The notes: generated by a model not told the origin, from the letters alone. Positions 23,666 to 35,379 are shown, counted from the stretch's first letter. The stretch: DNA of 64,000 nucleotides from Onthophagus taurus (GCF_036711975.1 NW_027248940.1:2914001-2978000), one strand, 5' to 3'. Numbers and translations: made by a program.

Positions 23666-26304
23666 TAGGGTTGCCACCTGGCCGGATTTCCACCGGCTTA
23701 GCCGGTTTTCTGTTACTCAGGCCGGGTGCCGGTCAACATGTTAAAAAGGCCGGTTCTTATCATATTAACAGATACGTTCGATATCACAGATGGGAAAACT
23801 TAAAAATGCTCAAATAACAGGCCATCTATTGTTGGGTTACCCACTTAGCGGTATTAATTTTAATTTCAATACTTTACTACAAGATGGCAGCTTGTTTTGG
23901 TACGTAAAAATTGTGTCCTATTTTTCTGGGGAATCCCAGTGGGGATTTACTTACACAGTTTGATGTACGCGTTTTGTGTTAGCTTAACAATTAGTTAATC
24001 TATTATATTTGCGGTTGCGTGCGATACGTGATAGTACCTCTGGTATAAAAAGTTTTTGAAGTCCGTAAAAATGAGTGATGGTAGTAAAGATAAAGACGAC
24101 ATTCCAAACACACCACCTAAAAAGAAAATTAGGTTACGAAACTGCCAATTCAATAAAGATTGGCTCAACGACCCCAACTTCAAAAAGTGGTTGGCAAGTG
24201 ATAACAATAGTAACATGGCGAAATGTACCCTGTGTAAAATAACGTTTAGCGTAAAGTATGACGGAGTTAAAGCCGTAAAGTCCCATGGTGCTACAACAAA
24301 ACATTTAAATTTAGAAAAAAGCAGTATGATGGGCAGTATTACAAAATTTTTTGCCTCTAAAGAATTAAAAGATTCGGATTCCGTAGCTATAGCCGAATTA
24401 TCGAAAACTTATCATACTGTTAAACATGGCCTTAGTTATCTATCATCTGATTGTGGTAAATAAAATTTAATTTGCTGAAATAATGCTGAAATGCTGAAAT
24501 AATGTCTTTTTTTGTGTGTAATGTATATTTTATTACTGTTATTTCACTTTAGGTAACAAACTTGACGGACATATTTACCGAGATTCAGCAATAGCTACTA
24601 AAATACATTTAGGGCGAACAAAACTGGAAGCAATTACGCGTAATGTTTTAGCGCCTTATTCGTTGGAAGTTATAATTCGGAAGTTAAAAGAAGAAAATCT
24701 TCCATTTTCAATAGCTACGGACGCTTCCAACAAAGGCAGTAGGAAATTTTTTCCTTTGGTGATACGTTTTTTTGACCCCAACGAAGGCGTTCGAGACTGC
24801 TTACTTGATTTTTATGACGAAGCAGACGAAACTTCTGAATCACTAAAAAATACAATATTAAATGCACTGCAAAAACTGCAACTTGATATTGCTAATGTAA
24901 CCGCATTTGGAGCAGATAATGCGTCCGTGAATTACGGAAAACATTGTTCAGTATACCAAAAACTTACAGAAATTAAACCAAACATTCTCAAAGCTAATTG
25001 TAACTGTCACATAGTTCACAATGCAGCGAAACATTGTCTTAAATTATTGAGTTTCGATGTGGAATGTTTGGTAATAAAGGTGTTTAATACTTTTAGTTGT
25101 AGCGCAAAAAATGTGGAAAATCTCAAAGAGTGCTCCCAATTTGTTCAAGAAGAATACCATCAAGTGTTGAGACATATACCAGTGCGATGGTTAAGCCTTT
25201 ATGCGGCTGTCGACCATTTATTACTAAATTGGAACGCTATAAAAACTTATTTTTTGCAACAAGGAAATGAAAATTGTGACCGTGTTATATGGAAATTTAT
25301 AGGAGATCAAGAAGATCAACTCTCAGAACACCCAACTTTTGCTGAATGTTATATTTATTTTGTTCATCATATTCTGTTCACATTTCAATCGACAATTAAA
25401 ATGCTGGAAACATCTAATTTAGTTATTACGGATTTATACGATATTATGTCCGATTTAAGAAGCAAGTTAAAAAGGCGCAGGGAAGATTTATTTTTTGGAT
25501 CAAAACCAACCAAGCACTAGCGAAGCTTTCAGAAAACCTTCGATTACAATTTCAAACTGAAGCCGTTCAGGTCTACAATAGAGCACAAGAATATTTAGAA
25601 AAATGGTTCGATTTTGAAAACAATGTCTTTTTATTGTTTAGATCATTCAATTTGAGAGGGCACTTTCCAGAATTAAATGAAATAATTTTAATTGCATCGC
25701 GTATTGGTATTGAATTTCAAGACACCGATGGTGATAATCTTTATGAAGAACTATGTTTCCTACAAAAAGTAGCTCCATCTTTTATGGATGAAGATATATC
25801 TGTCGCCGACAAGTGGTGTAAATTTTTCAAGAAAGTAGAATCGCCAATTTTAAGAAGAATTATTTGTGTCATTTTATCTATACCCTGTAGCAATGCTTAT
25901 GTAGAAAGAGTATTCAGTATGATGAACCAACTGTGGAATGATGACAGAAATAGATTATCTGTTGATAACATTCGAACGTTCGAACATTCAGCTTTTTTGT
26001 TCGGAATTTTATTCATTAATAAGGGACAAAAAAGACCTTATTAAAGCAACAAAATCAAATTCGAAATACCATTTTAAATTTTAAATACATATATGTTTTA
26101 TTGCATTTATTGGCATAAAATAAATATTATCTAGAAATATTAACATCCCATTGTAATTATTTTTACAACGTAGTTTTTCTTTTAAGTTGCGTAATTTTTT
26201 AATTTTGGTGGTGATAATTTGCATTTAAATTTAAAAAACAAAAATTCTGAGGCATGCAAAACGTTAAAGGCCGGTTTTCCGTTGTCAAAAAGGTGGCAAC
26301 CCTA
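23666..26304 (+). mobile_element. hAT-superfamily DNA transposon, 2.6 kb, near-complete
   Basis: Inverted ends TAGGGTTGCCACC are perfect over 13 bases (23666-23678 and 26292-26304). Inside them, GGCCGG-rich subterminal sequences are also inverted (TTAGCCGGTTTTC on the left, GGCCGGTTTTCC on the right). Perfect 8-bp duplications flank the element, as expected for hAT. It holds one transposase gene on the plus strand. It landed where a minus-strand LINE (left) meets a plus-strand LINE (right). Confidence 0.93.
24071..26044 (+). pseudogene. hAT transposase, two exons, one frameshift
   Basis: Exon 1 (24071-24455) starts MSDGSKDKDD and contains a BED-like zinc finger (CTLCKITF, with histidines in SHGATTKH). 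A GT-AG intron (24456-24552, 97 bases) joins codon parts into DCGNKLDG, keeping the frame. Exon 2 carries the RNase H-like core: ATDASN (first Asp), GADNASVN (second Asp), the CNCHIVHN cysteine-histidine motif and PVRWLSLY. The C-terminal dimerisation domain SIPCSNAYVERVFSMMNQLW includes the third acidic residue. The only clear lesion is a frameshift near 25500-25520, after which the frame resumes as NQALAKLSENL. It is probably inactive, but recently so. Confidence 0.88.
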
Positions 26305-26312
26305 AGGCCATG
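26305..26312. repeat. hAT target-site duplication, right copy
   Basis: AGGCCATG is identical to 23658-23665. Confidence 0.9.
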
Positions 26313-26947
26313 ACATTCAATGATTTATACCCGTCATCAAATTTTGCGGCGAAACAGTGCAGTATTCCTGGTTATCACTTTTTATTTCAAAATCGAGAGT
26401 CCGGGAAAGGGGGTGGTGTTGGAATTTACCTTAGATCAAACATCAAATTTAAAAAGATGGTATTGGATACTTTCGAAATGTGTGAACTGCCTATGGGTTT
26501 GAAGTGATATATAGGCCCCCAAACACAAATTTAACGCAATTTTTTACTTCGTTTGAAGATACTTTGGCATTTATTATTCCAGAATGCAGGGATATTTTTT
26601 GTGGGGGGGGGGACATGAACTTGGACTTGATGAAGCCTGATAGTTCTTATGGAAGAAAATTTTCTACTTTATTAGAATCATATGGCCTTCGACAGATAGT
26701 TACCGAACCTACGCGAATTACTTCAACATCACAAACACTTATTGATATTGCTATATGCTCGGGAAGTTTATTTTCTTTTATTGGTGTACGGTCGATGCAT
26801 GGAATAACAGACCATGAGCTGGTCGAATGCTCATTACAAATTATAAGTTCAAAAATCATGCCGGAAATAAAAACTTACCGCAATCTAAAAAAAATTAATA
26901 TGCAAGCGTTTGACTCGGACCTTGAAAATTTGCCTTTTGGGTTAATA

Positions 26948-28719
26948 CAGGGTGTCTCAGCGAGACCGGTCATTAGACGTTTCTGGGGTTCTGGCCAAAC
27001 AAAAAATTTGAGAATGCAGACTTAAGTATTATCAATTACGTTCTCTTCACCTAAAATATTTTCAGATTTCTAGCACTTCCGGTTATACCGGAAGTCGCCA
27101 CCTACTTTATTTTTTTAAATGGAACACCCTGTATATTTTTACATATTTGGATTTGTCTGTTTTGAAGGTTTATAAATAACTTTACTTTTTGCAATTTGAA
27201 CCAGCAATTCTCGAGTTATTCGAATTTTTCTAGAAAAATTTGCTCCAGCGGACATTTGTTCAAAAAATCATAGAACACTCAATTTTTGAGATATCAATTT
27301 AGGATTCAGAACATGCTTAAACAACATGATGGAGTATGTTTTGGTGCCGAGAACGGCTGTCTAGATCGTTTAGTCACTTTACTATGACACGTTAACTTTT
27401 CGAAATTTGGAAGCACCATAACTTAATTTTTTTAAATGGCACCCCCCATATTTTATTACTTAGTCATCTTCGGCGTCTCATTTTACATCTTTTATATTCC
27501 ATATGTCCTATGCCTAACATTAATAGTTTGAGAAATAATTAGGGTTTTTTGAAAAATGCTTACATATCATCAATATTAACCTAGTGTGCCATGGAAAACA
27601 AATGTTTAATGACTTATTGATAAACGTTAAAGTCTGATTTACGTTGTTTGATGCTTGTGAGTCTAAAACCAGTTAAAATGGATATTAATAATGTTTATAC
27701 AAATGAAGAAATTCATAATTTATTTTTAGAATTAGCAGAATGTTTAATGAAAATTATCCACATTTATCTCCGATGACAAAAGGTAAATTTAGAAGAATAG
27801 AAGCAAATTTTTTGCATTTTGGACGAATTAATCACGTGTTACACTGAGCAAAAAATGTAGTAGATAATGCAACTTATTGTCGCGCTTTTCATGCATAAAA
27901 AATAAATTAAGAATTTCTTGATTTGTGTAAATATTACTTTCGTTATTGTTATCGATTTTAACTCGTTTCAGTACTAATATTAAGGGACATAACAGATAAT
28001 TATTAGCTCACATGCATCAAGTGACGTAAACAAGTGAGTCTTTGACAAGAACTTATTGAGAAGGCTTGTTTTTCATGGCACACTAGGCTAAATATCCATA
28101 TATGTGTGCATTTTTCAAAAAACCTTAATTATCTCCCAAACTATTAATATTAGGTATGGGACATGTGGGATATAAAAGATGTAGAATGAGACACCGAAGA
28201 CGACTAAGAAATAAAATATGGGGGGTGCCATTTAAAAAAATTAAGTTATGGTACTTCCAAATTTTGAAAAGTTAACGTGCCATAGTAAAGTGACCAAACG
28301 TTCTAGGCAGCAGTTCTCGGCACCAAAACATACTCCATCATGTTGCTTAAGCATGTTCTCAATCGTAAATTGATATCCCGAAAATCGAGTGTTCTCTGAT
28401 TTTTTGAACTCTTGTCTGCTGGAGCAGATTTTTCTGGAAAAAATCGAATAACTCGAGAACGGTCGAATCAAATTGCAAAAAGTAAAGTTATATATAAACC
28501 TTGAAAACAGACAAATCCAAATATGTAAAAATATACAGGGTGTTCCATTTAAAAAAATTAAGTTGGTGGCGACTTCCGGTATAACCGGACGTGCAAAAAA
28601 TCTGAAAATATTTTAGACGAAGAGATCGTAATTGATAATACTTAAGTTTGAATTCTCAAATTTTTATTTTCGCCAGAACCCCAGAAACGTCTAATGACCG
28701 GTCTCGCTGAGACACCCTG
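26948..28719. mobile_element. Fold-back DNA element A with ~650-bp inverted arms
   Basis: The arms (26948-27600 and 28068-28719) pair along their length, starting CAGGGTGTCTCAGCGAGACC and continuing GGTCATTAGACG. TA dinucleotides flank both ends (26946-26947 and 28720-28721), the hallmark of Tc1/mariner-like insertion. The arms include internal copies of the phrase TTTTTTTAAATGG. The spacer carries a DUF4817-like fragment. With the element and one TA removed, the host LINE frame closes perfectly. Confidence 0.9.
27678..27860 (+). pseudogene. DUF4817-like helix-turn-helix fragment
   Basis: The frame starting MDINNVYTNEEIHNLFLELA, then ECL, shifts to NENYPHLSPMTKGKFRRIEA. The pattern resembles the N-terminal DNA-binding segment (DUF4817) of insect mariner-like transposon proteins. 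It is too short and broken to function. The assignment is by resemblance. Confidence 0.45.
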
Positions 28720-30088
28720 TATATGACTTGTCTGATGTTAATGTGAAGGTTAATTATATCCCTGTTTGACAGGTACGCACCTAACATTACTATCAGTTGC
28801 TCTAAAAAGCCTGCACCCTGGTTGTTTCCAGATCTCAAGGAGATGATGAAGATCCGGGATCGAGCTCTTTATAAGTACAAGTCCACTAAATCTGCAAATG
28901 ATCTCGATAGATATAAATGTTTGAAGACAGATACAGCCCGCGAAATCAGAGCAGCAAAGCGAGCTTATGTTGACCACACTTTAGCTAGTGGTGGCCCGCA
29001 TAGACTTTGGAATGCATTAAAAAAATTAGATGCTTTGAATTCTAACACTTTGGCACTGCCGAACTGTTTGAATGATGTTGAAGCAATAAATGATCACTTC
29101 ATTCAGACGTCGGTGGGGATTACTGTGGTAAATCAAGATCTACTAAGTCATTATCTACTCAATAAAAAATGTAATGACGATGTGGAGTTTGAATTTACGC
29201 CAGTTGAGGAGTAGGTTGTGGTGAAATATTTACTCGAGATTAAGTCGATGGCAGTGGGCTCGGATGGTATATCTATACATATGTTGCGACTGTGTTCCCC
29301 ACATATAGTCAATTTTTGCTCGAAGAACTCAGTATTTCCATCGTGTTGGACAACGGCACTAGTGACACCATTGCCAAAGAAGACATTGCCCAAGACATAT
29401 AATGAATTGAGACCAATTAGTATTTTGCCGGCAATATCAAAGGTAATTGAAAAAATAATGCATTTTCAAATAAGTTTATTCTTGAACAAGTATGGTATCC
29501 TGCCACATACACAATCTGGCTTCCGAAAGCATTACAGTTGCGAGACGACGCTGATGCATATTGTGGATGATTGTTTAAGAGCATGTGATAAAAACTATCT
29601 GAGTAACTTTGGATTATTCCAAGGCATTTGATAGAGTAAATCATAAAATTTTAGTATCGTTATTACACTATATAGGTTTCAGTTCTCACTCTCAAGCGTT
29701 GATATCGAGTTACTTGAGTGATAGGTGTCAAATTGAACAATGTATTGTCCACACCAAAACAACTTCAAGCCGGAGTTCCACAAGGTTCAATACTGGGGCC
29801 TCTTTTATATTGTATATATACCTGTGATTAGAACATTATCAAACTCTGAGGTGCACTTCTACGCAGATGACTCGCAAATTTATTTATCGGTTCCTCCTGA
29901 AAATATAACCTCGGCTAGGTTAACGCTTGAGAGTGATATACGTAGTTTGATTGACATATCCACAGAACATTGCCTGAGTATAAACCCAGACAAGTCTGTG
30001 GTGATGCCCTTTGGGAGACAAAAAAACACGTATGAAGTATGGTAGCTCTTTCTTCGTAAATATTAACAAGAAATCAATAAAGGTCAGT

Positions 30089-30422
30089 GACACGTCTCGC
30101 AACTTGGGTTTAATGCTTGATAGCGATTTAAGATTCCGTGAACATATTACTAGTAACGTTGGGAAATCGTTTGCTGCTCTGAAAATGATATATGCTAGTA
30201 GATATTTATTGACGACATCAAATAAGATAAGATTATGCGACAGTTTAATACTAGCGACACGTCTCGCAACTTGGGTTTAATACTTGATAGCGATTTAAGA
30301 TTCCGTGAACATATTACTAGTAAAGTTGGGAAATCGTTTGTTACTCTGAAAATGATATATGCTAGTAGATATTTGTTGACGACATCAAATAAGATAAGAT
30401 TATGCGACACTTTAATACTTAG
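30089..30422 (+). repeat. 167-bp tandem duplication inside LINE 2 RT
   Basis: Two adjoining copies (30089-30255 and 30256-30422) both encode RNLGL.LDSDLRFREHIT and LKMIYASRYLLTTSNKIRLC. They differ by a few substitutions (for example CTGCTCTG versus TTACTCTG). The unit length of 167 is not a multiple of three. Confidence 0.85.
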
Positions 30423-30438
30423 TAATTTTGATTATGGT

Positions 30439-30643
30439 TGTTTCGGGGAATAAATCCACTTTTTAGTTTCTGCTGTATTTTAATATATTCAAGTATAAAC
30501 GATTAAATCTTTACATGCCATGACCGTTAACTCGCGTCTTCGCCATGACACCCGCTTCGTCATGTGTGCAATGTGCACCGTTTTCAATACTACCAACCCA
30601 ACAGTACTCAAAACTTAAAAATATTAATGTTACTAACTCAACA
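30439..30643 (-). repeat. BEL/Pao 3' LTR (205 bp)
   Basis: On the minus strand it starts TGTTGAGTTAGTAACATTAA and ends CCCCGAAACA, giving the TG...CA form. I count four differences from the other LTR over 205 bases, about 98% identity, implying a fairly young insertion. Confidence 0.9.
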
Positions 30644-30716
30644 TACCGCCGCCGTTGAAAGTATTAACTTTCAAGATAAAAATAGGTAAGTATAACGAAA
30701 ATCTAAATATTACATG

Positions 30717-31352
30717 TTATAGTTTTTTAGGTACTTCAACGTCTATAGGAAGAACGCACACCTTTTTAACAGCCCGCTTCACAACACCACTGGTTGTTTT
30801 TACACTAATAACTTCAAGAATTCTTCCCAGTCGCCATTTCAACGGTGGAGTGTTGTCTTCCTTGAGTAATATTAGCTGTCCAATCTTAACGTTTTCTCCA
30901 ACAGCTTGAGACCATTTGCCTCTTTGTTGTAGGATGTTGATGTATTCCATAGACCATCTTCGCCAGAAATGTTGATACATTTGTTGAAGTTTGTTGAATT
31001 GATTCAGTCTGTTGAAGGGAATATCCATAACGTCTCGCTGAGGAATCAAATGTTCTCCAATGAGAAAATGTCCCGGGGTAAGAGCCAAGAAATCATCAGG
31101 ATGTGTGGATAAAGGAGTAAGTGGTCTAGAATTTAGTATTGCTTCGATTTGAGTAAAAATTGTTGTTAACTCTTCAAAGGTTAAAACGTTACAGCCAATA
31201 ATTCGTATAAAATGCGATTTAGCCGATTTGATAGGAGACTCCCATAAACCTCCAAAATGCGGAGAACGTGCCGGAATAAATTGCCAATCTATGTTATTTC
31301 TCAAGCAAAATCTTTCAAGTTTATCGTTGTTATAGTCGATTACTTTTTTCAA
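30717..31352 (-). pseudogene. BEL integrase, C-terminal part only
   Basis: This holds the catalytic-core end and C-terminus of the integrase: IDWQFIPARSPHFGGLWESP (with the catalytic Glu), then LNSRPLTPLSTHPDDFLALT and FWRRWSMEYINILQQRGKW. The coding sense continues upstream as NFVGAKNYLNEL and then fuses directly to the RNase H tail near 31385, so the zinc-binding domain and the first catalytic residues are deleted. DNA integration activity is not possible. Confidence 0.85.
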
Positions 31353-31388
31353 CTCGTTGAGATAATTCTTAGCGCCAACGAAGTTAGT

Positions 31389-31961
31389 TCATTTTTTTTT
31401 CTTTTCTGGTAACTCCTTAGGAAAGTTCATGTCAATATCAGGATAAGTTTTACTCTTTAACCATTTCGGCCCCTCCCACCACAGGTTAGACTTTATTAAT
31501 TGAGGAGTCTCGATACCTCTAGAAACCAAATCTGCAGGGTTCTCTGAACAGGTTACGTGCTTCCATTGTGCATGTGCTGTTAGTTCTTGTATTTGCGATA
31601 CGCGGTTTGTAACAAATGTTTGCCATCTCGAAGGATCCGCATGTATCCAAGCAAGCGCTATGGTGGAATCAGTCCAGAGATAAACCTTAGTAATTTCTGT
31701 GTTTAATGAATCAAGTACTTTTTTCACTAGTTCTGCCAACAATAAACAACCATTGAGTTCCAATCTCGGCAATGAAATTTTCCGTAAAGGTACTACTCTC
31801 GATTTGGCGCACAATAAACGAATCGTTGTTTTAGTTTGGTTTATGGTTTTAATGTAAATACATGCTCCGTAAGTTATTTCAGAAGCATCGCTGAAATCAT
31901 GCATTTCTACCATTGCAAAATCTGTTAGCAAAATGTGTCGATCAATTTGTAGTTTTGCCAT
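31389..31961 (-). pseudogene. BEL RNase H domain
   Basis: The frame reads HDFSDASEITYGACIYI, then LPRLELNGCLLLAELVKKVL, LWTDSTIALAWIHADPSRW and NPADLVSRG, which are RNase H landmarks of BEL/Pao. It overlaps the RT frame at 31961 in another phase, so one frameshift separates them. It ends in a lysine run at the deletion junction. Confidence 0.85.
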
Positions 31962-33109
31962 TATTGCAATTCCTCATAAAGCCTCTTGAATGATGTGTAA
32001 AGTTCGATAGGTACAGCTTCATCCCACGTGATTCCCAGCTGCCACAAACGCTGTAAAACTACCTTTGCTTTGATCGTAGAAGGAGATACAATACCAAGTG
32101 GGTCAAATATCTGAGCAATAAATGACAGAATAATACGTTTCGTTAATTTCCCGTATTCAACTATAGGCTTAATTGAATACCTAAGTGTATCGTCTTGTGA
32201 GCACCATAAAGTTTTTACATCCTTAGAGTCACCTATTAGATAATCCACGCTTGTTTCATCGCTTCCTTGCAGAATTTCTTGTGAATTCGAATTCCATTTC
32301 CGCAATTCAAATCCGCAACCATTTAACATCTCACTTAAGTCATTTTTTAATTTCAATGCTTCTTCCAAAGTTTTTGAACCTGTAATAAGGTCATCAACAC
32401 AGAAATCGTCGATTATAACTTTAGCTATGTTAGGATGTTTATTTTGAATATTTATGCCAACTTGATGCAGACTGCGAATTGCCAAAAATGATGCTGATGC
32501 GGTGCCGTACGTTACCGTGTTTAATTGAAAATGCTCCAAATCATGTTCAGGACTTTGTCGCCATACAATACGTTGTAAATTTCTCTGATTAGGTATGATG
32601 TTTACCTGTCTATACATTTTTGCAATGTCACCGGTTAATACGTAATTATGTTCTCTAAACCTACAGAGAATGGAAAATAATTCCTGTTGTATCGTAGGTC
32701 CAACCATTAGAGTATCATTCAGTGAAATGCCAGTACTTGTTTTTGTCGAAGCGTCAAATACTACTCTGAGCCTCGTAGTGCTGCTTGTATCTTTAATCAC
32801 TGCGTGATGAGGTAAATAATACGCATAAGTATCGTCGCGATTTACTCTTGTCATGTGTCCTAATTCTTGATATTCACTCATGAATTCGGAGTATTGTTTC
32901 CATAATTCATGATTCTTGAATAACTTTCGTTCCAAATTTAAAAATCTTGCTTCAGCAGTTTCAAACGATGTTCCTAATTCGCTAATATTATCTTTCGTTG
33001 GCAGTTGTACCACAAAATGTCCATTGTTGTCCCTTGTGGTCGTCTGTTGATACAGATTCTCACAATATTTTTCCTCCGCAGAAAAAACCATTTGTGCCGT
33101 ACACTCCAA
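31961..33109 (-). pseudogene. BEL reverse transcriptase
   Basis: About 380 codons are open. RT landmarks are YYLPHHAVIKDTSSTTRLRV, VFDASTKTSTGISLNDTLMV, GPTIQQELFSILCRFR, LTGDIAKMYRQVNI and IIDDFCVDDLITGSK, the last holding the VDD catalytic pair. The first codon of the open stretch is TTG; the frame was originally joined to the protease frame, and a stop plus frameshift near 33110-33130 now separates them. Confidence 0.9.
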
Positions 33110-33126
33110 AATTTTTCCAAGGCCCT

Positions 33127-34365
33127 TTAAATCTCGCAGTTATTTATACATACGTTGCTGCGCACCTTTTGTCTTAAATTTGTACTCATAGGCCCGGATA
33201 CAATCCATCCCAGTGTTGATTTCTGCAGAACAGGTAAACCAATTCCGAGTTTAATTTGACCCATAGACAACAATTCAGCGAATAAGCCAGCGCCTATTAA
33301 AATATCTATTTCTCCTGGTTGATGGAATTTCGGATCAGCTAACCTAACGTGTCGCGGTATTTCTAATTCTTTGATGTTTATTGGAACATTTGGCAAGTTA
33401 TCAGTTATATCTCTTATAACCAAAAATGATAAATCAATGGTGTATGAGTTATATATAGACATAATCTTGGTATTCGTTCCATACTTAACATTAAGGTTGC
33501 ATTGACTAATACCTGTTACCGGTACGTTTAAATTGTAAGTATGTAATTGCAGCTTTTCTACAAGCTTCATTGTCATAAAATTCGACTGCGAGCCAGAATC
33601 TAAAAGTGCCCTAGCCTCACACCATTTCCCAGTCGCATCTTTGATGTGAACCTGCGCGGTTGCTAAAATTATCGAAGTATTCTCCAATGCTTTCATGGTA
33701 TGTGCGGTTGTAACACGTTTTTCAGTTGTGTGTGTATTTGTTTGTGTATCATAATGCAAAAGCGTGTTATGTTTTTGCTTACAAGCCTTACATGTGGACA
33801 AAGATTTGCAATCCATCGAGAAATGTCCCGAACGAAGGCAATTTAAGTAAAGCCTGAGTTTTTTAACTTCCTCAACTTTTTTGCTTGTAGTTAATGCTTT
33901 GAATTTATTACAACCGTAAATGAAATGATCGCCCGATTCACAAAAAACGCACGTTTTGTTGTTCGTGGCTAAATTTGCAATAGTACGCTCATTCTTCTTT
34001 TGTCCGATATGTTTATTCGTTTTGTTATTACCTTCTATGGTTTCCAGAATACTGCATCTATTTCTAAGAAAATCTATCATACTTTTTATGTTTGGTACAT
34101 CATTATTAAATGTCTGCCCCGCGTGCTCCTCCCATTTCATTTTAGAAACGTCATCCAATTTCTTAAAAATCAAATGTGTAAGCAACGTGCTCCAGTGCTC
34201 TACTGGTTCACCTAAGGCCTTTAAAGAACGAGTGTGCCTGTTATAACTATCAATTAAACGTCTTAAGTTTTGATGAGCTTCTTTTGTAACCATCGGTAAT
34301 TCAAACAAAGCCTTGACGTGTGTTTTTACAATAACCGCCTTATTTTCGTATCTTTGACGCAACAT
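33127..34365 (-). pseudogene. BEL gag C-terminus, zinc knuckle and aspartic protease
   Basis: The N-terminal part (LRQRYENKAVIVKTHVKALF, then TKEAHQNLRRLIDSYNRHTR) is the DUF1759 gag region. Cys-rich segments CVFCESGDHFIYGCNKF and CLRSGHFSMDCKSLSTCKAC follow, as in zinc-binding gag. A protease of the DUF1758 type has the active site ALLDSGSQSNFM. The upstream gag frame (to 34408) is in the same phase and is separated only by one TAA codon (34408-34410), probably from CAA. Confidence 0.88.
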
Positions 34366-34407
34366 ATCCCAAGCAATTTTGTAATTTTCCTTTGTGATTT
34401 CAAGAGA

Positions 34408-34965
34408 TTAAATGATATTCGCTGCTTCACCTTTTAAGCAACTAAATAAATAATGAAATTTATTGATGTCATCTACATAGTTGTCATTGTCAACGAGCGA
34501 TTTAAAAGTATCGTGAAAATATATCCATTGATCATAATCTCCGTAAAATTTAGGCAAATCCAACGTAGGAAGTTTAACATTTTTATGAAAATAACCGTCG
34601 CTCGGTGCATAAGCCGTCGCAGCCCCCGCCGAACCCGTCGTTTCATCGTTTATAGCGCTTTTACATACGATGTCATTATCTCGCTCTTGAATAAATGTTG
34701 TCGCCTCTGCTATTAATTCATAATATTTTGTTTCAAATATTTCGTATTCGTCATTATACTCGTCGTCTTTGTTTAGTAAATCGATCGCGTTTTGTATTTT
34801 GTTAAACTCATGCAAAATCTCTTTAATGTTTTGTAATCTGATTTTCAATTCGTTTAATTTTTCCGTTGTAATTTTTTCGAGAAACGTCCCGAAACGCGTT
34901 AATTGTGCCTTGAGCAGTTTCTTTTTTGCCAACAGAGGTTTGAGTTCCTCCATTTTGTGAAGCAA
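34408..34965 (-). pseudogene. BEL gag N-terminal part
   Basis: The coiled-coil start is MEELKPLLAKKKLLKAQLTR; the open frame extends three codons upstream to a weaker start. It continues through a conserved gag motif (LPTLDLPKFYGDYDQWIYFH, then FHYLFSCLKGEAANI). It is cut by a TAA codon before the rest of gag. Confidence 0.85.
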
Positions 34966-35156
34966 TACTCACGAAAAAGGATAAAAGTAAAAAGGACTTA
35001 GTTACGTTTTGTGTTTTCTTTCAGGAACCCACCAGTGACCGCCGCCGATGAGTTGACCTCGTGTCGTTGTCAACCAAGTTCCGATCGACAGACCCCAGCC
35101 AAGATGATGCAATTCACGAATTTTTTTTTATTTTTAATGTCTTCACTGTTACTAAT

Positions 35157-35174
35157 CCATGCTCGAAGGACCAA
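35157..35174 (-). promoter_or_regulatory. Candidate primer-binding site of the BEL element
   Basis: Directly after the 5' LTR the minus strand reads TTGGTCCTTCGAGCATGG. The TGG one base past the LTR is as expected for pairing with the CCA end of a tRNA primer. I do not assign the tRNA species. Confidence 0.5.
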
Positions 35175-35379
35175 TGTTTCGGGGAATAAATCCACTTTTT
35201 AGTTTCTGCTGTATTTTAATATATTCAAGTATAAACGATTAAATCTTTACATGCCATGACCGTTAACTCGCGTCTTCGACATGACACCCGCTTCGTCTTG
35301 TGCGCAATGTGCACCATTTTCAATACTACCAACCCAACAGTACTCAAAACTTAAAAATATTAATGTTACTAACTCAACA
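35175..35379 (-). repeat. BEL/Pao 5' LTR (205 bp)
   Basis: It has the same length and TG...CA ends as the 3' LTR, with four visible substitutions between them. It is inserted in a Harbinger transposase gene at a codon run reading SLYFN. Confidence 0.9.

Larger units (their letters stand above)
26313..30438 (+). pseudogene. LINE 2 (jockey/CR1-like), truncated at both ends
   Basis: The plus strand encodes the APE endonuclease (GKGGGVGIYLRSNIKFKKMV; VIYRPPNTNLTQFFTSFEDT; GGDMNLDL; ITDHELVECSL) to about 26945, then is interrupted by a fold-back element (26948-28719). It resumes in the same codon: FPDLKEMMKIRDRALYKYKS, SGFRKHYSCETTLMHIVDDC, DYSKAFDRVNHKILVSLLHY and HFYADDSQIYLS (YADD box intact). 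At least four frameshifts or stops occur (near 28770, 29212, 29610 and 29760). The 5' end meets LINE 1 sequence at the hAT site; the 3' end is cut by a BEL LTR at 30439. Confidence 0.85.
30439..35379 (-). mobile_element. BEL/Pao LTR retrotransposon, two LTRs, defective
   Basis: The element is 4.94 kb and reads right to left: 5' LTR, gag, protease, RT, RNase H, integrase remnant, 3' LTR. Both LTRs are 205 bp. Coding parts contain nonsense and frameshift changes and a large integrase deletion, so the copy cannot move by itself. The flanks do not show a target duplication (ATGGT on the left, GTTAA on the right) and belong to two different older elements. Confidence 0.93.
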
